Source: JBHGYD01 sp041920415
Lineage (GTDB): Bacteria > Bacillota > Bacilli > Bacillales > Anoxybacillaceae
Assembly: GCA_041920415.1 (NCBI GenBank)
Contig: JBHGYD010000001.1
Location: 1 to 30,337, forward strand
DNA: 30,337 bases
Direction of reading: 5' to 3'
The notes below the pieces were generated by a model. It was not told the origin of the DNA, did no database searches, and worked only from the letters and a program-made list of their open reading frames with translations. Positions 7,315 through 15,144 of the stretch are shown here, in pieces. A program made the translations under genes and the position numbers. Position 1 is the first letter of the stretch; each line of letters opens with the position of its first letter.

Positions 7315-7342
7315 TGTATGCGCTTGTCTGTAAGCGCATACA
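7315..7342 (+). promoter_or_regulatory. leader hairpin containing a CcpA cre-like box
   Basis: TGTATGCGCTT and AAGCGCATACA are perfect 11-bp inverted arms with a six-base loop, 26 bp before the aldehyde dehydrogenase ATG. The right arm with loop bases reads TGTAAGCGCATACA (7329-7342), a close match to the cre consensus (WTGNAANCGNWNNCW; only the first W is missing). Because it lies downstream of the promoter, CcpA could block transcription there. The hairpin itself has no T-run, so it is not a terminator. Confidence 0.6.
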
Positions 7343-7367
7343 AGTTAAAAACAAAGGGGGAATTGGA

Positions 7368-8888
7368 ATGATTTATGCTCAGCCTGGACACCCTGGTTCT
7401 CTCATCACGTTCAAAAAACGTTACGAAAATTTCATTGGCGGTGAATGGGTCCCACCAGTCGATGGAGAGTATTTTGAAAACATTTCTCCAGTCACCGGAC
7501 TTCCTTACTGCGAAGTGCCTCGCTCCAAAGCAGCCGACATTGAATTGGCATTAGACGCAGCGCATGCAGCAAAAGACGCTTGGGGGCGCACTTCCGTAGC
7601 AGAACGGGCTCGCATTTTAAACAAAATTGCCGACCGTATGGAAGAAAACTTGGAAATGCTAGCGGTCGCAGAAACATGGGAAAACGGAAAGCCGATTCGC
7701 GAAACATTAGCAGCTGACATTCCACTTGCAATTGATCATTTCCGCTATTTTGCTGGTTGCATCCGCGCTGAAGAAGGCTCCTTAGCAGAAATCGATCATG
7801 ATACCGTCGCCTACCACTTTAAAGAACCACTCGGTGTTGTCGGACAAATTATTCCTTGGAACTTCCCGATTTTAATGGCGGCATGGAAACTCGCTCCAGC
7901 GTTAGCAGCTGGGAACTGTGTCGTTTTAAAACCTGCAGAACAAACACCAACATCAATCCTCGTTTTAATGGAACTAATTCAAGACCTCCTTCCTCCTGGT
8001 GTCGTCAACATTGTGAACGGATTTGGTCTTGAAGCCGGAAAACCGCTTGCTTCAAACAGCCGCATCTCTAAAATTGCGTTCACTGGCGAAACGACAACAG
8101 GACGGTTAATTATGCAATACGCATCGCAAAACATTATTCCAGTTACATTAGAGCTTGGTGGAAAATCACCAAACATTTTCTTCGAAGACGTGGCAGAAAA
8201 AGATGATGAATTTTTTGATAAAGCGCTTGAAGGTTTTACGATGTTCGCGTTAAACCAAGGAGAAGTATGTACATGTCCTTCCCGCGCCCTCATTCAAGAA
8301 TCGATTTATGAAAAATTTATGGAACGAGCGTTAGAGCGCGTGAAACAAATTAAACAAGGCAACCCGTTGGATACGGAAACAATGATTGGTGCGCAAGCTT
8401 CTTCGGAGCAATTAGAAAAAATCTTATCTTACATTGACATCGGTAAACAAGAAGGCGCAGAACTTCTCATCGGCGGTGAGCGCAATTTCCTTGAAGGCGA
8501 CTTAAGCGGCGGTTATTACGTGAAGCCAACTGTCTTTAAAGGTCATAACAAAATGCGCATTTTCCAAGAAGAAATTTTCGGACCAGTCGTTTCTGTCACA
8601 ACGTTTAAAGACAAAGACGAGGCGTTAGCGATAGCCAATGAAACGTTGTATGGATTAGGAGCCGGCGTCTGGACGCGCGATATCAATACCGCTTATCGAT
8701 TCGGTCGCGGCATTCAAGCTGGACGCGTCTGGACGAATTGCTATCATGCATACCCTGCCCACGCGGCGTTCGGAGGCTATAAACTGTCTGGCGTCGGTCG
8801 CGAAACGCATAAAATGATGCTGGAGCACTACCAACAAACGAAAAACTTGCTTGTTAGCTATTCTCCAAAAAAACTCGGCTTCTTTTAA
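7368..8888 (+). CDS. NAD-dependent aldehyde dehydrogenase, acetaldehyde type
   Basis: Oxidises an aldehyde, probably acetaldehyde or another short-chain aldehyde, to the acid with NAD(P) in the cytosol. The 506-aa protein has the full ALDH set: IPWNFP (Asn165), the FTGETTTG cofactor motif (238-245), catalytic Glu262 in LELGGKSPN and nucleophile Cys301 in GEVCTCPSR. The second cysteine in CTC and the following DUF779 gene are typical of the acetaldehyde dehydrogenase (AcoD/ExaC-like) group. The start at 7368 has AAAGGGGG; a longer frame from 7314 would begin inside the leader hairpin. Expression probably responds to carbon source through the cre box. Confidence 0.93.
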   Translation: MIYAQPGHPGSLITFKKRYENFIGGEWVPPVDGEYFENISPVTGLPYCEVPRSKAADIELALDAAHAAKDAWGRTSVAERARILNKIADRMEENLEMLAVAETWENGKPIRETLAADIPLAIDHFRYFAGCIRAEEGSLAEIDHDTVAYHFKEPLGVVGQIIPWNFPILMAAWKLAPALAAGNCVVLKPAEQTPTSILVLMELIQDLLPPGVVNIVNGFGLEAGKPLASNSRISKIAFTGETTTGRLIMQYASQNIIPVTLELGGKSPNIFFEDVAEKDDEFFDKALEGFTMFALNQGEVCTCPSRALIQESIYEKFMERALERVKQIKQGNPLDTETMIGAQASSEQLEKILSYIDIGKQEGAELLIGGERNFLEGDLSGGYYVKPTVFKGHNKMRIFQEEIFGPVVSVTTFKDKDEALAIANETLYGLGAGVWTRDINTAYRFGRGIQAGRVWTNCYHAYPAHAAFGGYKLSGVGRETHKMMLEHYQQTKNLLVSYSPKKLGFF

Positions 8889-8899
8889 TCCGTAAACTC

Positions 8900-8935
8900 A
8901 CAGGCAGCGAGCGAAAAAGCACGCTGCCTGTTTTA
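8900..8935 (+). terminator. attenuator-like hairpin between aldehyde dehydrogenase and DUF779
   Basis: ACAGGCAGCG (8900-8909) pairs perfectly with CGCTGCCTGT (8922-8931) and is followed by TTTAT. It probably ends or reduces transcription between the two genes. Confidence 0.7.
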
Positions 8936-8951
8936 TAAAGGGGGAATCGCT

Positions 8952-9287
8952 TTGCACGAGCAAAAGAAAGTCATTGCGACCGAAGCGGCGTTACAATTGA
9001 TAGAAAAATTGAAAACGAAATACGGACCGTTGATGTTTCATCAATCCGGCGGCTGCTGTGATGGAAGCTCACCGATGTGCTATCCACAAGGGGATTTAAT
9101 CATCGGCGACTCTGATGTGCTCCTTGGCGAAATTGGTGGCTGTCCATTTTATATATCAGCGGCACAATATGAGTATTGGAAACATACCCAGCTCATTATC
9201 GATGTCGTTCCCGGCCGCGGAGGCATGTTTTCCCTAGAAGGACCTGAAGGGGTACGTTTTCTCACCCGGTCAAAAGTATTTGAGTAA
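8952..9287 (+). CDS. DUF779 protein, aldehyde dehydrogenase partner
   Basis: A 111-aa cytosolic protein of the DUF779 family, which often sits directly downstream of acetaldehyde-type aldehyde dehydrogenases, as here. Its role is not established. The sequence shows the conserved motif FHQSGGCCDGSSPMC (about residues 30-44) with three cysteines and a later GGCPFYIS, which could bind a metal or react with an aldehyde; that is inference. Translation starts at TTG 8952 behind AAAGGGGG. The first residues MHEQKKVIATEAALQLIEKL form a typical start for the family. A strong bidirectional terminator follows. Confidence 0.85.
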   Translation: MHEQKKVIATEAALQLIEKLKTKYGPLMFHQSGGCCDGSSPMCYPQGDLIIGDSDVLLGEIGGCPFYISAAQYEYWKHTQLIIDVVPGRGGMFSLEGPEGVRFLTRSKVFE

Positions 9288-9288
9288 C

Positions 9289-9329
9289 AAAAAAAGGTTC
9301 ACTTCCCTTAAAGGGCGTGAACCTTTTTT
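9289..9329. terminator. bidirectional terminator between DUF779 and MFS genes
   Basis: AAAAAAGGTTCAC pairs perfectly with GTGAACCTTTTTT, with A- and T-runs on both sides, so it can work for both convergent transcripts. Confidence 0.85.
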
Positions 9330-9378
9330 ATGCGCCTTCGCTTTTCGGTGATGTCTAGCTCGGCTCGCAACGCTTTGT

Positions 9379-9435
9379 GGAAAATAACCTTTCTCCGTCG
9401 AAATGCAAGCATTTCTCGTCGGAAGAACATTTTCC
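9379..9435. repeat. nested palindromic element of REP type
   Basis: Two concentric inverted repeats share one centre: GAAATGC-AA-GCATTTC (9400-9415) inside GGAAAAT...ATTTTCC (9379-9385 with 9429-9435), with further CCG/CGG pairs between. GCAACG and CGTTG extend it outwards. The flanks carry similar direct copies of CGCTTTTCGG (about 9346 and 9452). The ~130 bp lie between a terminator and the MFS stop codon and contain no gene. Such elements are often repeated in Bacillaceae genomes, but I see only this copy. Confidence 0.45.
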
Positions 9436-9468
9436 TTCATCGTTGGGCGCTCGCCTCCGCTTTTCGGG

Positions 9469-11073
9469 TTAACTTGCCGCTTTCTCCGCACGTCGTTGAT
9501 CGGTAAGCTTGATTTTCCGCAGTGCAAATACGAACACGACACCGCAGACCACAAACACAAGCCCAACCACAAAGACCGAATGAAGAGAGTCAACGAGCGA
9601 ATGTTTTAAAATCGGAATAAGCATCTCCTTAAATTGTGGCGGCATTTTTGCTAATGCTTCAGGGTTAAGCAAAACAGAATATAATCCTTGTGGATCATCG
9701 TGAATCATATGAGCAAACTGATTGACCATTCCTTTCGCTTGCGCTGGGAGTGATTGTAACATCGGCATTAAACGATCTTCTAGTAAATTACTTGATCGAT
9801 GGTTCATCACTGCTCCTAAAATTGTCATTCCAAACGTTCCACCAATGGAGCGGAAAAATTGACTTGAAGAAGTGACGACACCAAGCTCCGACTTCGGAAA
9901 GCTTTCTTGTAACGCCAACGTAAGAATCGGCATCACTAAGCCAACGCCAAGTCCTAGCACAATCATGTAAAACGTTGCCATCCATTTTGTCGTTTCCATA
10001 TCCATCGTTCCTAATAAAACGAACCCAAGCGCCATGATTAACATGCCGGTAATCAATTGCGGCTTAACACCGATCTTATAAACGATTCGTCCGCCAATAA
10101 TGCTGCCCACGATCATCGTAATCATCATCGGCGTCATAATCGTCCCGGATTGCGTTGCACTCACGCCTACAACCCCTTGCATAAATAACGGAACGAACAT
10201 AATCGCACCAAACATGCCGATGCTCATCAAAAAGCCAATGCCGTTTAACACCGTAAACGTTCGATTTTTAAAGAAATGAACCGGTAATATCGGTTCTTCT
10301 GCCTTTGATTCGACCCAAGCGAAGATTGCTAAGAATAAGATCGCGACAGCGAACAAGCTAATGATTTGCCATGACGTCCAAGCGTACTTATCGCCGCCAA
10401 ACGTAAGGGCTAATAATAAGCTTACGACACCAACCACCATCGTGAACATGCCGGCGATATCAAATTTCACAGGACCTTTTGCCTGATGCTTATTTAATCC
10501 CATCGCAATAAAAATCGTCGCTAAAATCCCAACAGGAAGGTTAATGTAAAATACCCATTTCCAATTTAAATGGTCGACAATCCATCCGCCAATTTGTGGA
10601 CCTAACACGGAAGCAAGTCCGTAAAGCCCGCCAAAAACACCTTGCCATTTTGCCCGTTCTTTTCCAGTAAACAAATCTCCAATGATAATCATGGCCATTG
10701 GCATCATAATGCCTCCGCCAATGCCTTGCAGGCCGCGGTAAACAATCAGTTCCGTCATATTATCCGCCATTCCGCAAAGAGCGGAACCAATCATAAAAAT
10801 CGTCAATCCAGACACATAGACGACTCTTCGTCCTAGTAAATCCGCTAATTTTCCGGCAATCGGTACAACCGTTGTCGATGTAAGCATGTAAGCGGTTGTT
10901 AACCATGTCATTAAACTTAATCCGCCCAGCTCACCGACAATGCGCGGCATCGCTGTTCCAACAATCGTGCCATCAAGGGCACCAAATAACATCGCGATGA
11001 TTAATCCTGTAATTAATATGTTGCGATGTTTAATCATACTTGGTTGCATTTCCAACGTATTTGCTTCTGTCAT
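9469..11073 (-). CDS. MFS multidrug efflux transporter, DHA2 (EmrB/QacA) family
   Basis: A proton-driven drug exporter of the inner membrane. The 534-aa length and about 14 hydrophobic segments fit the 14-TM DHA2 family. The motif-A loop is GKLADLLGRRVVYVSG (between TM2 and TM3), motif C-like glycine/proline residues lie in GLASVLGPQIGGWIV, and ALDGTIVGTAMPRIVGEL in TM1 is the family's D1 motif. A large outer loop with charged, proline-rich sequence lies near residues 430-490, also common in the family. It follows the TetR gene by 18 bp with GGAGACGAG before its ATG, so the two are co-transcribed and the exporter is probably induced by a TetR ligand. Confidence 0.9.
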   Translation of the reverse strand: MTEANTLEMQPSMIKHRNILITGLIIAMLFGALDGTIVGTAMPRIVGELGGLSLMTWLTTAYMLTSTTVVPIAGKLADLLGRRVVYVSGLTIFMIGSALCGMADNMTELIVYRGLQGIGGGIMMPMAMIIIGDLFTGKERAKWQGVFGGLYGLASVLGPQIGGWIVDHLNWKWVFYINLPVGILATIFIAMGLNKHQAKGPVKFDIAGMFTMVVGVVSLLLALTFGGDKYAWTSWQIISLFAVAILFLAIFAWVESKAEEPILPVHFFKNRTFTVLNGIGFLMSIGMFGAIMFVPLFMQGVVGVSATQSGTIMTPMMITMIVGSIIGGRIVYKIGVKPQLITGMLIMALGFVLLGTMDMETTKWMATFYMIVLGLGVGLVMPILTLALQESFPKSELGVVTSSSQFFRSIGGTFGMTILGAVMNHRSSNLLEDRLMPMLQSLPAQAKGMVNQFAHMIHDDPQGLYSVLLNPEALAKMPPQFKEMLIPILKHSLVDSLHSVFVVGLVFVVCGVVFVFALRKIKLTDQRRAEKAAS

Positions 11074-11091
11074 CTTCTCGTCTCCTATCTA

Positions 11092-12003
11092 TCATTTTTG
11101 ATGTGTAATATATTCATGAACGATCTCTGTTAATGAAGCTAAGTTAGCCGATAACTGTTGCAGCTTTTGGCTTTCAATATATAACAATATTCCTTTCACG
11201 ACATATTCCCTCAGCTCTGATTGTTCGTTCGTCAATTCCGCTTCTAACGTATCTAAAGCGGAGTGAAGCTGATGATGAGTTTTTTTGTCCAACGAAATCG
11301 TTGATAATGTTTCCCTTAGGCGCGCAATGTGCGCGATGATTTGTTCTTTTCGTTCATGCCGCTCCCGCTCTTCGATTTCAGTAAAATAGCGGACCATTTC
11401 TTTTTTTAAAAGCGGCGATTCGTGCTGCTCAAAACTATCCACCACTGCATCAAGCCGCCGCACAATAAAACGAGCAATTTCCTCGGAGCGCAACATATTG
11501 TTGGAGTTGAACAACATATAAAACATATATTCCTTAATCATTCCGTTTAACATCGTCGCTACATCAAACACATAGCACTCCACTTTTTCACCATAGACTT
11601 CTATCAGCCGTTTACAATACCAATTAAAGATTTTCGCGCGTTGCTTAAATACGTAGTGTTGTATGTCATCGCTAATTTTCGGAAGTTGCTCCGCCATCAT
11701 CATTTGAATAAAGTCTTTATGCGAATGAATCCCCTCAAAGTTCATCGTAATTTGCTTTACTAACATTTCTTTTTCCGATTCATTCTCTTGCTTCACATTC
11801 ATAAATGTAGAAAACAGCATTTCAAAGTGGTACTTCACAATGGAAAGCATTAAATCTTCTTTCGATGAAAAGTGGTGATAAAAGGCTCCTTTCGAAATGC
11901 CCCATGCCTCGACAATGTCTTGAATCGATGTAGAATGATAACCTTTTTCCGCAAATAACTTCATTGCCGTTTCGATAAATTGGATTTTACGTTCGGTCGC
12001 CAT
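11092..12003 (-). CDS. TetR/AcrR family transcriptional regulator
   Basis: Repressor expected to control its own operon and the adjacent exporter. The 303-aa protein has an N-terminal helix-turn-helix (residues about 8-55: TSIQDIVEAWGISKGAFYHHFSSKEDL) and an unusually long ligand domain. Most TetR proteins have about 200 residues. The extra ~100 residues are helical and charged (EIEERERHERKEQIIAHIAR, LHSALDTLEAELTNEQSELR). GGAG of its ribosome binding site overlaps the stop of the 53-aa gene before it. Two TGAC-N6-GTCA palindromes at and upstream of the promoter are its likely operators. Confidence 0.88.
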   Translation of the reverse strand: MATERKIQFIETAMKLFAEKGYHSTSIQDIVEAWGISKGAFYHHFSSKEDLMLSIVKYHFEMLFSTFMNVKQENESEKEMLVKQITMNFEGIHSHKDFIQMMMAEQLPKISDDIQHYVFKQRAKIFNWYCKRLIEVYGEKVECYVFDVATMLNGMIKEYMFYMLFNSNNMLRSEEIARFIVRRLDAVVDSFEQHESPLLKKEMVRYFTEIEERERHERKEQIIAHIARLRETLSTISLDKKTHHQLHSALDTLEAELTNEQSELREYVVKGILLYIESQKLQQLSANLASLTEIVHEYITHQK

Positions 12004-12016
12004 TTCCTTTCATCTC

Positions 12017-12178
12017 CTACACTGATGAACCTTCATGAGCGGAAGAGCACGTTTTTGTCAGCGAGCGTTTATAGATCGAAAGTTCAGTGCGCGGCTTTAC
12101 AAGCTCCACATGCACCCCATATTTTCGAAGCTCTTCCACTACACGCTCATAGTTTTTCTGTTTTGTACGTTTTCCCAT
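12017..12178 (-). CDS. 53-aa basic protein heading the TetR-MFS operon
   Basis: Unrecognised small protein MGKRTKQKNYERVVEELRKY..., ending CSSAHEGSSV. The ATG has GGAG nine bases upstream, and the stop TAG overlaps the GGAG ribosome binding site of the tetR gene 13 bp before tetR starts, so translation looks coupled. It is basic at the N-terminus, then a helix followed by GVHVELVKPRTELSIY. It has no membrane segment. It occupies most of what would otherwise be a 220-nt leader. It could be a DNA- or RNA-binding helper or a leader peptide; nothing in the sequence decides it. Confidence 0.6.
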   Translation of the reverse strand: MGKRTKQKNYERVVEELRKYGVHVELVKPRTELSIYKRSLTKTCSSAHEGSSV

Positions 12179-12213
12179 CGGCAAGCACTCCATTCATATG
12201 GATCAAATGACCA

Positions 12214-12227
12214 TGACCGTTAAGTCA
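12214..12227. promoter_or_regulatory. TetR operator candidate O1 at the start point
   Basis: TGAC-CGTTAA-GTCA lies just downstream of the -10 box of the minus-strand promoter, where a bound TetR dimer would block initiation. It has the same half sites and spacing as the copy at 12316. Confidence 0.55.
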
Positions 12228-12232
12228 ATTGT

Positions 12233-12261
12233 ATTATAAACCTATGTTCACTTTTTATCAA
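12233..12261 (-). promoter_or_regulatory. sigma-A promoter of the small protein-TetR-MFS operon
   Basis: On the minus strand TTGATA (12261-12256), 17 bp, then TATAAT (12238-12233). Five of six and six of six matches to consensus with ideal spacing. Confidence 0.75.
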
Positions 12262-12315
12262 GAATATAATTCGTAAAACATATGAACATTAGTAAAACAT
12301 ATTTATTCATAAAAA

Positions 12316-12329
12316 TGACCAATTAGTCA
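12316..12329. promoter_or_regulatory. TetR operator candidate O2, upstream copy
   Basis: TGAC-CAATTA-GTCA is the second copy of the TGAC-N6-GTCA palindrome, 102 bp from O1, about 10 helical turns, so looping between the two sites is possible. Confidence 0.5.
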
Positions 12330-12355
12330 AATTTCGACGGCTTATATAAAAAAAC

Positions 12356-12392
12356 GACCGTTTTCGTTGCGCTTTTTCCACAACGAACGGTC
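12356..12392. terminator. bidirectional terminator after the 2-oxoacid dehydrogenase operon
   Basis: GACCGTT(TT)CGTTG pairs with CAACGAACGGTC. The minus-strand transcript ends in GTTTTTTTATAT; the plus strand has ATTTTTCG. It ends the operon whose last gene stops at 12729. Confidence 0.75.
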
Positions 12393-12728
12393 ATTTTTCG
12401 TTTCCGATTACTCTCACCAAGCGCTTGTTCCGCTAACGCAAGCGCCGCAAATACTAGCATGATCCGCTCATCCTTGGAGGACTATATCAACATCTCCCGT
12501 GCGGTACGTATCCGTTGAGAGCTTCAATCTCTCCAAGATACACGCTCCGCCCCAACAACGTTCTTCTTTCTCTGAATTCGATGATAAGATTTATCTTAAA
12601 TAGGCAAGAAGATTCCCACTTTGAAACGTAGCGAAAGAGGGAATCGTTCAATGCAAACAATCCCTCTGCTGAAATTCTGTTCAGCAAGGGGATGATTTAC
12701 TCTTTCATGTAAAACGGAATCGTTAGAA
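12393..12728. other. gene-free stretch with two tandem hairpins
   Basis: No supportable gene in about 335 bp. Two inverted repeats lie downstream of the flavoenzyme gene: GATTCCCACTTT/AAAGAGGGAATC (12611-12622 with 12634-12645) and CCCTCTGCTGAA/TTCAGCAAGGG (12662-12673 with 12680-12690). They have no strong T-runs, so they may protect the 3' end or slow the polymerase before the real terminator at 12356-12392. A short frame at 12487-12687 has no coding signs. Confidence 0.5.
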
Positions 12729-14093
12729 TCATAGAAAAATCTTTCCCGGGTTTAAAATGTTATGCGGGTCAAATAATTGTTTTACTCCTTTCATTAGCTG
12801 AACCGCGTCGCCATGCTCTTGATATAAAAATTCGCGTTTTCCAATACCAATTCCATGTTCTCCGGTGCAAGTGCCTCCCCTTTGAAGAGCGTAGTTGACG
12901 ATACGGGTATTGACCTCTGTCATACGCTTCATTTCTTCTTGATTGTCTGGATCAAATGCAAAAATAGTATGATAATTCCCATCTCCTACATGTCCGACAA
13001 TAGCTGCGTTCATTTGATATTCATCCACTATTTTTCTTGTTTCAGAGATCGCTTTGGCCAACTCAGAAATTGGCACACATACATCTGTGGATAAAAGAGC
13101 TTTTCCGGGGTGCGCCGCTTGTATGGCAAAAGCAACATGATGCCGCGCCTCCCATAATTTTGCTCTCGCTAATGAATCTTCCTCGGATTCAAAGGATATG
13201 GCCTGTTCACTTAGGCTCATTTCTTTGATTAACTGTAAATCCTCTTTCACACTTGCTTCACTGCCGCTTAGTTCGATAAAAAGAGTAGGAGCTTCTTGAT
13301 ACGTTGTGTGTTTGTATTGATTAACCGCTTGAATCGTTTTTTCATCTACAAGTTCAATTTTTCCGAGGGGAACTCCGGATTTTAGGATCGTAGCGGTTGC
13401 TTGAGCAGCTTGAGCAAGCGATGGGAAAGCTACTTTTACAGCGGCCGTGAACTCAGGAATACCTTTTAAATGAACAATAATTTTTGTAAAAACCCCTAGC
13501 GTTCCTTCCGAGCCAACAAACAAACCTGTTAAATTGTACCCGGCGGATGATTTTACTGCAAGCCCGCCTGTTTTAATGATTTTTCCATCGGCCAAAACGA
13601 CTTCAAGCCCTAAAACTTGGTCACGCATGACGCCGTATTTCACACTATTCGTGCCGCTTGCGTTCGTGGCGGTCATTCCTCCAATCGTCGCGTCCGCTCC
13701 CGGGTCGATCGGGAAAAACAAACCATGCTTTTTGAGCGCTTGGTTTAACTGGGTTCTCGTTACTCCTGGCTCGACAATGGCAATAAAGTCATCTGGGCGA
13801 ATCTCAATTATTTGATTCATAAGTGTAAAATCTAGAGAGAGGCCGCCATTCACCGGAATAATGTGCCCTTCCAAACTACTGCCCACGCCAAAAGGAATGA
13901 CGGGTATGTAGTGTTGATGAGCATAAGCTAAAATGTTACTTACTTCTTCCGTCGTTTTAGGGAACACAACGACATCCGGTCTTCTCGGAGAATGATAAGT
14001 GAAACCTTTACTGTGTTGCTCTAACACCGTTTCATTGACCGTGACTCTTTCCCGATCTTGGATAAGTTCAAGTAACTCCTCATAAAGTCTCAT
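12729..14093 (-). CDS. FAD-linked oxidase, D-lactate dehydrogenase/GlcD type
   Basis: A flavoprotein that probably oxidises D-lactate (or glycolate or another 2-hydroxyacid) to the 2-oxoacid. The 454-aa protein has the FAD_binding_4 domain first (PRRPDVVVFPKTTEEVSNIL, IPFGVGSSLEGH, PGADATIGGMTATNASGT, VGSEGTLGVFT) and the FAD-oxidase C-terminal domain with HVGDGNYHTIFAFDP and CTGEHGIGIGKREF. I chose the ATG at 14093 because GGGGGGAC lies just upstream, overlapping the earlier ATG at 14108. It is the last gene after E1-beta, 72 bp apart. A product such as pyruvate would feed the complex encoded by the preceding genes. Confidence 0.88.
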   Translation of the reverse strand: MRLYEELLELIQDRERVTVNETVLEQHSKGFTYHSPRRPDVVVFPKTTEEVSNILAYAHQHYIPVIPFGVGSSLEGHIIPVNGGLSLDFTLMNQIIEIRPDDFIAIVEPGVTRTQLNQALKKHGLFFPIDPGADATIGGMTATNASGTNSVKYGVMRDQVLGLEVVLADGKIIKTGGLAVKSSAGYNLTGLFVGSEGTLGVFTKIIVHLKGIPEFTAAVKVAFPSLAQAAQATATILKSGVPLGKIELVDEKTIQAVNQYKHTTYQEAPTLFIELSGSEASVKEDLQLIKEMSLSEQAISFESEEDSLARAKLWEARHHVAFAIQAAHPGKALLSTDVCVPISELAKAISETRKIVDEYQMNAAIVGHVGDGNYHTIFAFDPDNQEEMKRMTEVNTRIVNYALQRGGTCTGEHGIGIGKREFLYQEHGDAVQLMKGVKQLFDPHNILNPGKIFL

Positions 14094-14165
14094 TGATTGT
14101 CCCCCCATTTACCAAAACGATTTAAGAAATGATATAGTACCTAGCAAATTTAGTGGCCTCTGGCA

Positions 14166-15143
14166 CTAATAACGCATGAGTGTCCGCACGCCTTCAATGA
14201 TTCGTTCCGCATTTGGAAGCCAGTCATCTTCGACCGAAGGAACTGGATACGGCGTATCATAGCCCGTAATTCGAAGGATCGGCGCAGACAGCGAGAACAA
14301 GGCTCGTTCACTGATGAGAGCAGCGATTTCAGCGCCAAACCCGCTTGTTTTAACTGCCTCATGAACAATCATTAACCGACCTGTTTTTTCTACTGAACGA
14401 ATAATCGTATCAAGATCAAGAGGTTGTAAGGAACGAAGATCAATCACCTCAATATCGACATCTTTTTCTTTCATTTCAAGGGCCACCTTAGTTACTAGAG
14501 GGACAGTAGCTCCCCAAGAGACAATTGTTACATCTTCCCCTTCTTTCACGATATTTGCCTTGCCAATCGGGATTTCATACGGCTCTTCAGGCACTTCCAT
14601 TCGAATAGCGCGATACAGCTTCATCGGTTCTAAAAATAAAACCGGATTTTCATCACGAATGGCCGCAATTAGCAAGCCTTTTGCGTCATAAGCGTTAGAA
14701 GGCACAACGACTTTCAATCCAGGTGAGTGAGTGAACAACGCTTCAAGCGCATCAGAATGAAGTTCCGGAGTGCGAACGCCCCCGCCGTACGGACTTCGCA
14801 CGACAAGTGGACAAGTAAATCTCCCCGCAGAGCGAAACCGAATTCTCGCCGCTTGTGCGGCCAGCTGATCCATTGCTTGGTAAATAAAGCCTAAAAACTG
14901 AATCTCAGCAATCGGTCTTAAACCATTAATGGCTAAACCGATCGATGTTCCGATAATGCCTGATTCCGCTAATGGGGTATCGAATACCCGCCGTTCCCCG
15001 AACCGTTCAAACAGACCGTCTGTCGCGCGAAAAACACCTCCATTCTTTCCTACATCTTCCCCTAAAACAATGACGCGCTCATCCCGTGACATTTCTTGCG
15101 CCATCGCTTCGTTGATTGCTTGGATCATCGTTATGTTGGCCAT
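14166..15143 (-). CDS. pdhB: 2-oxoacid dehydrogenase E1 component, beta subunit
   Basis: Beta subunit of a thiamine-diphosphate-dependent E1 that decarboxylates pyruvate or a branched-chain 2-oxoacid. The 325 residues match the family. The start MANITMIQAINEAM leads to the GEDVGKNGGVFRAT motif (ThDP site), and FDTPLAESGIIGTSIGLA, RSPYGGGVRTPELHSDALE and the C-terminal IDLRSLQPLD are conserved. The ATG lies one base after the stop of E1-alpha, so the two subunits are translationally coupled. Pyruvate and branched-chain enzymes are hard to separate by eye; the symbol is by similarity only. Confidence 0.88.
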   Translation of the reverse strand: MANITMIQAINEAMAQEMSRDERVIVLGEDVGKNGGVFRATDGLFERFGERRVFDTPLAESGIIGTSIGLAINGLRPIAEIQFLGFIYQAMDQLAAQAARIRFRSAGRFTCPLVVRSPYGGGVRTPELHSDALEALFTHSPGLKVVVPSNAYDAKGLLIAAIRDENPVLFLEPMKLYRAIRMEVPEEPYEIPIGKANIVKEGEDVTIVSWGATVPLVTKVALEMKEKDVDIEVIDLRSLQPLDLDTIIRSVEKTGRLMIVHEAVKTSGFGAEIAALISERALFSLSAPILRITGYDTPYPVPSVEDDWLPNAERIIEGVRTLMRY

Positions 15144-15144
15144 C

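Noticed and set aside
12487..12687. 66-aa minus-strand frame after the flavoenzyme gene
   Set aside because: It covers the two tandem hairpins and has no ribosome binding site or coding pattern.
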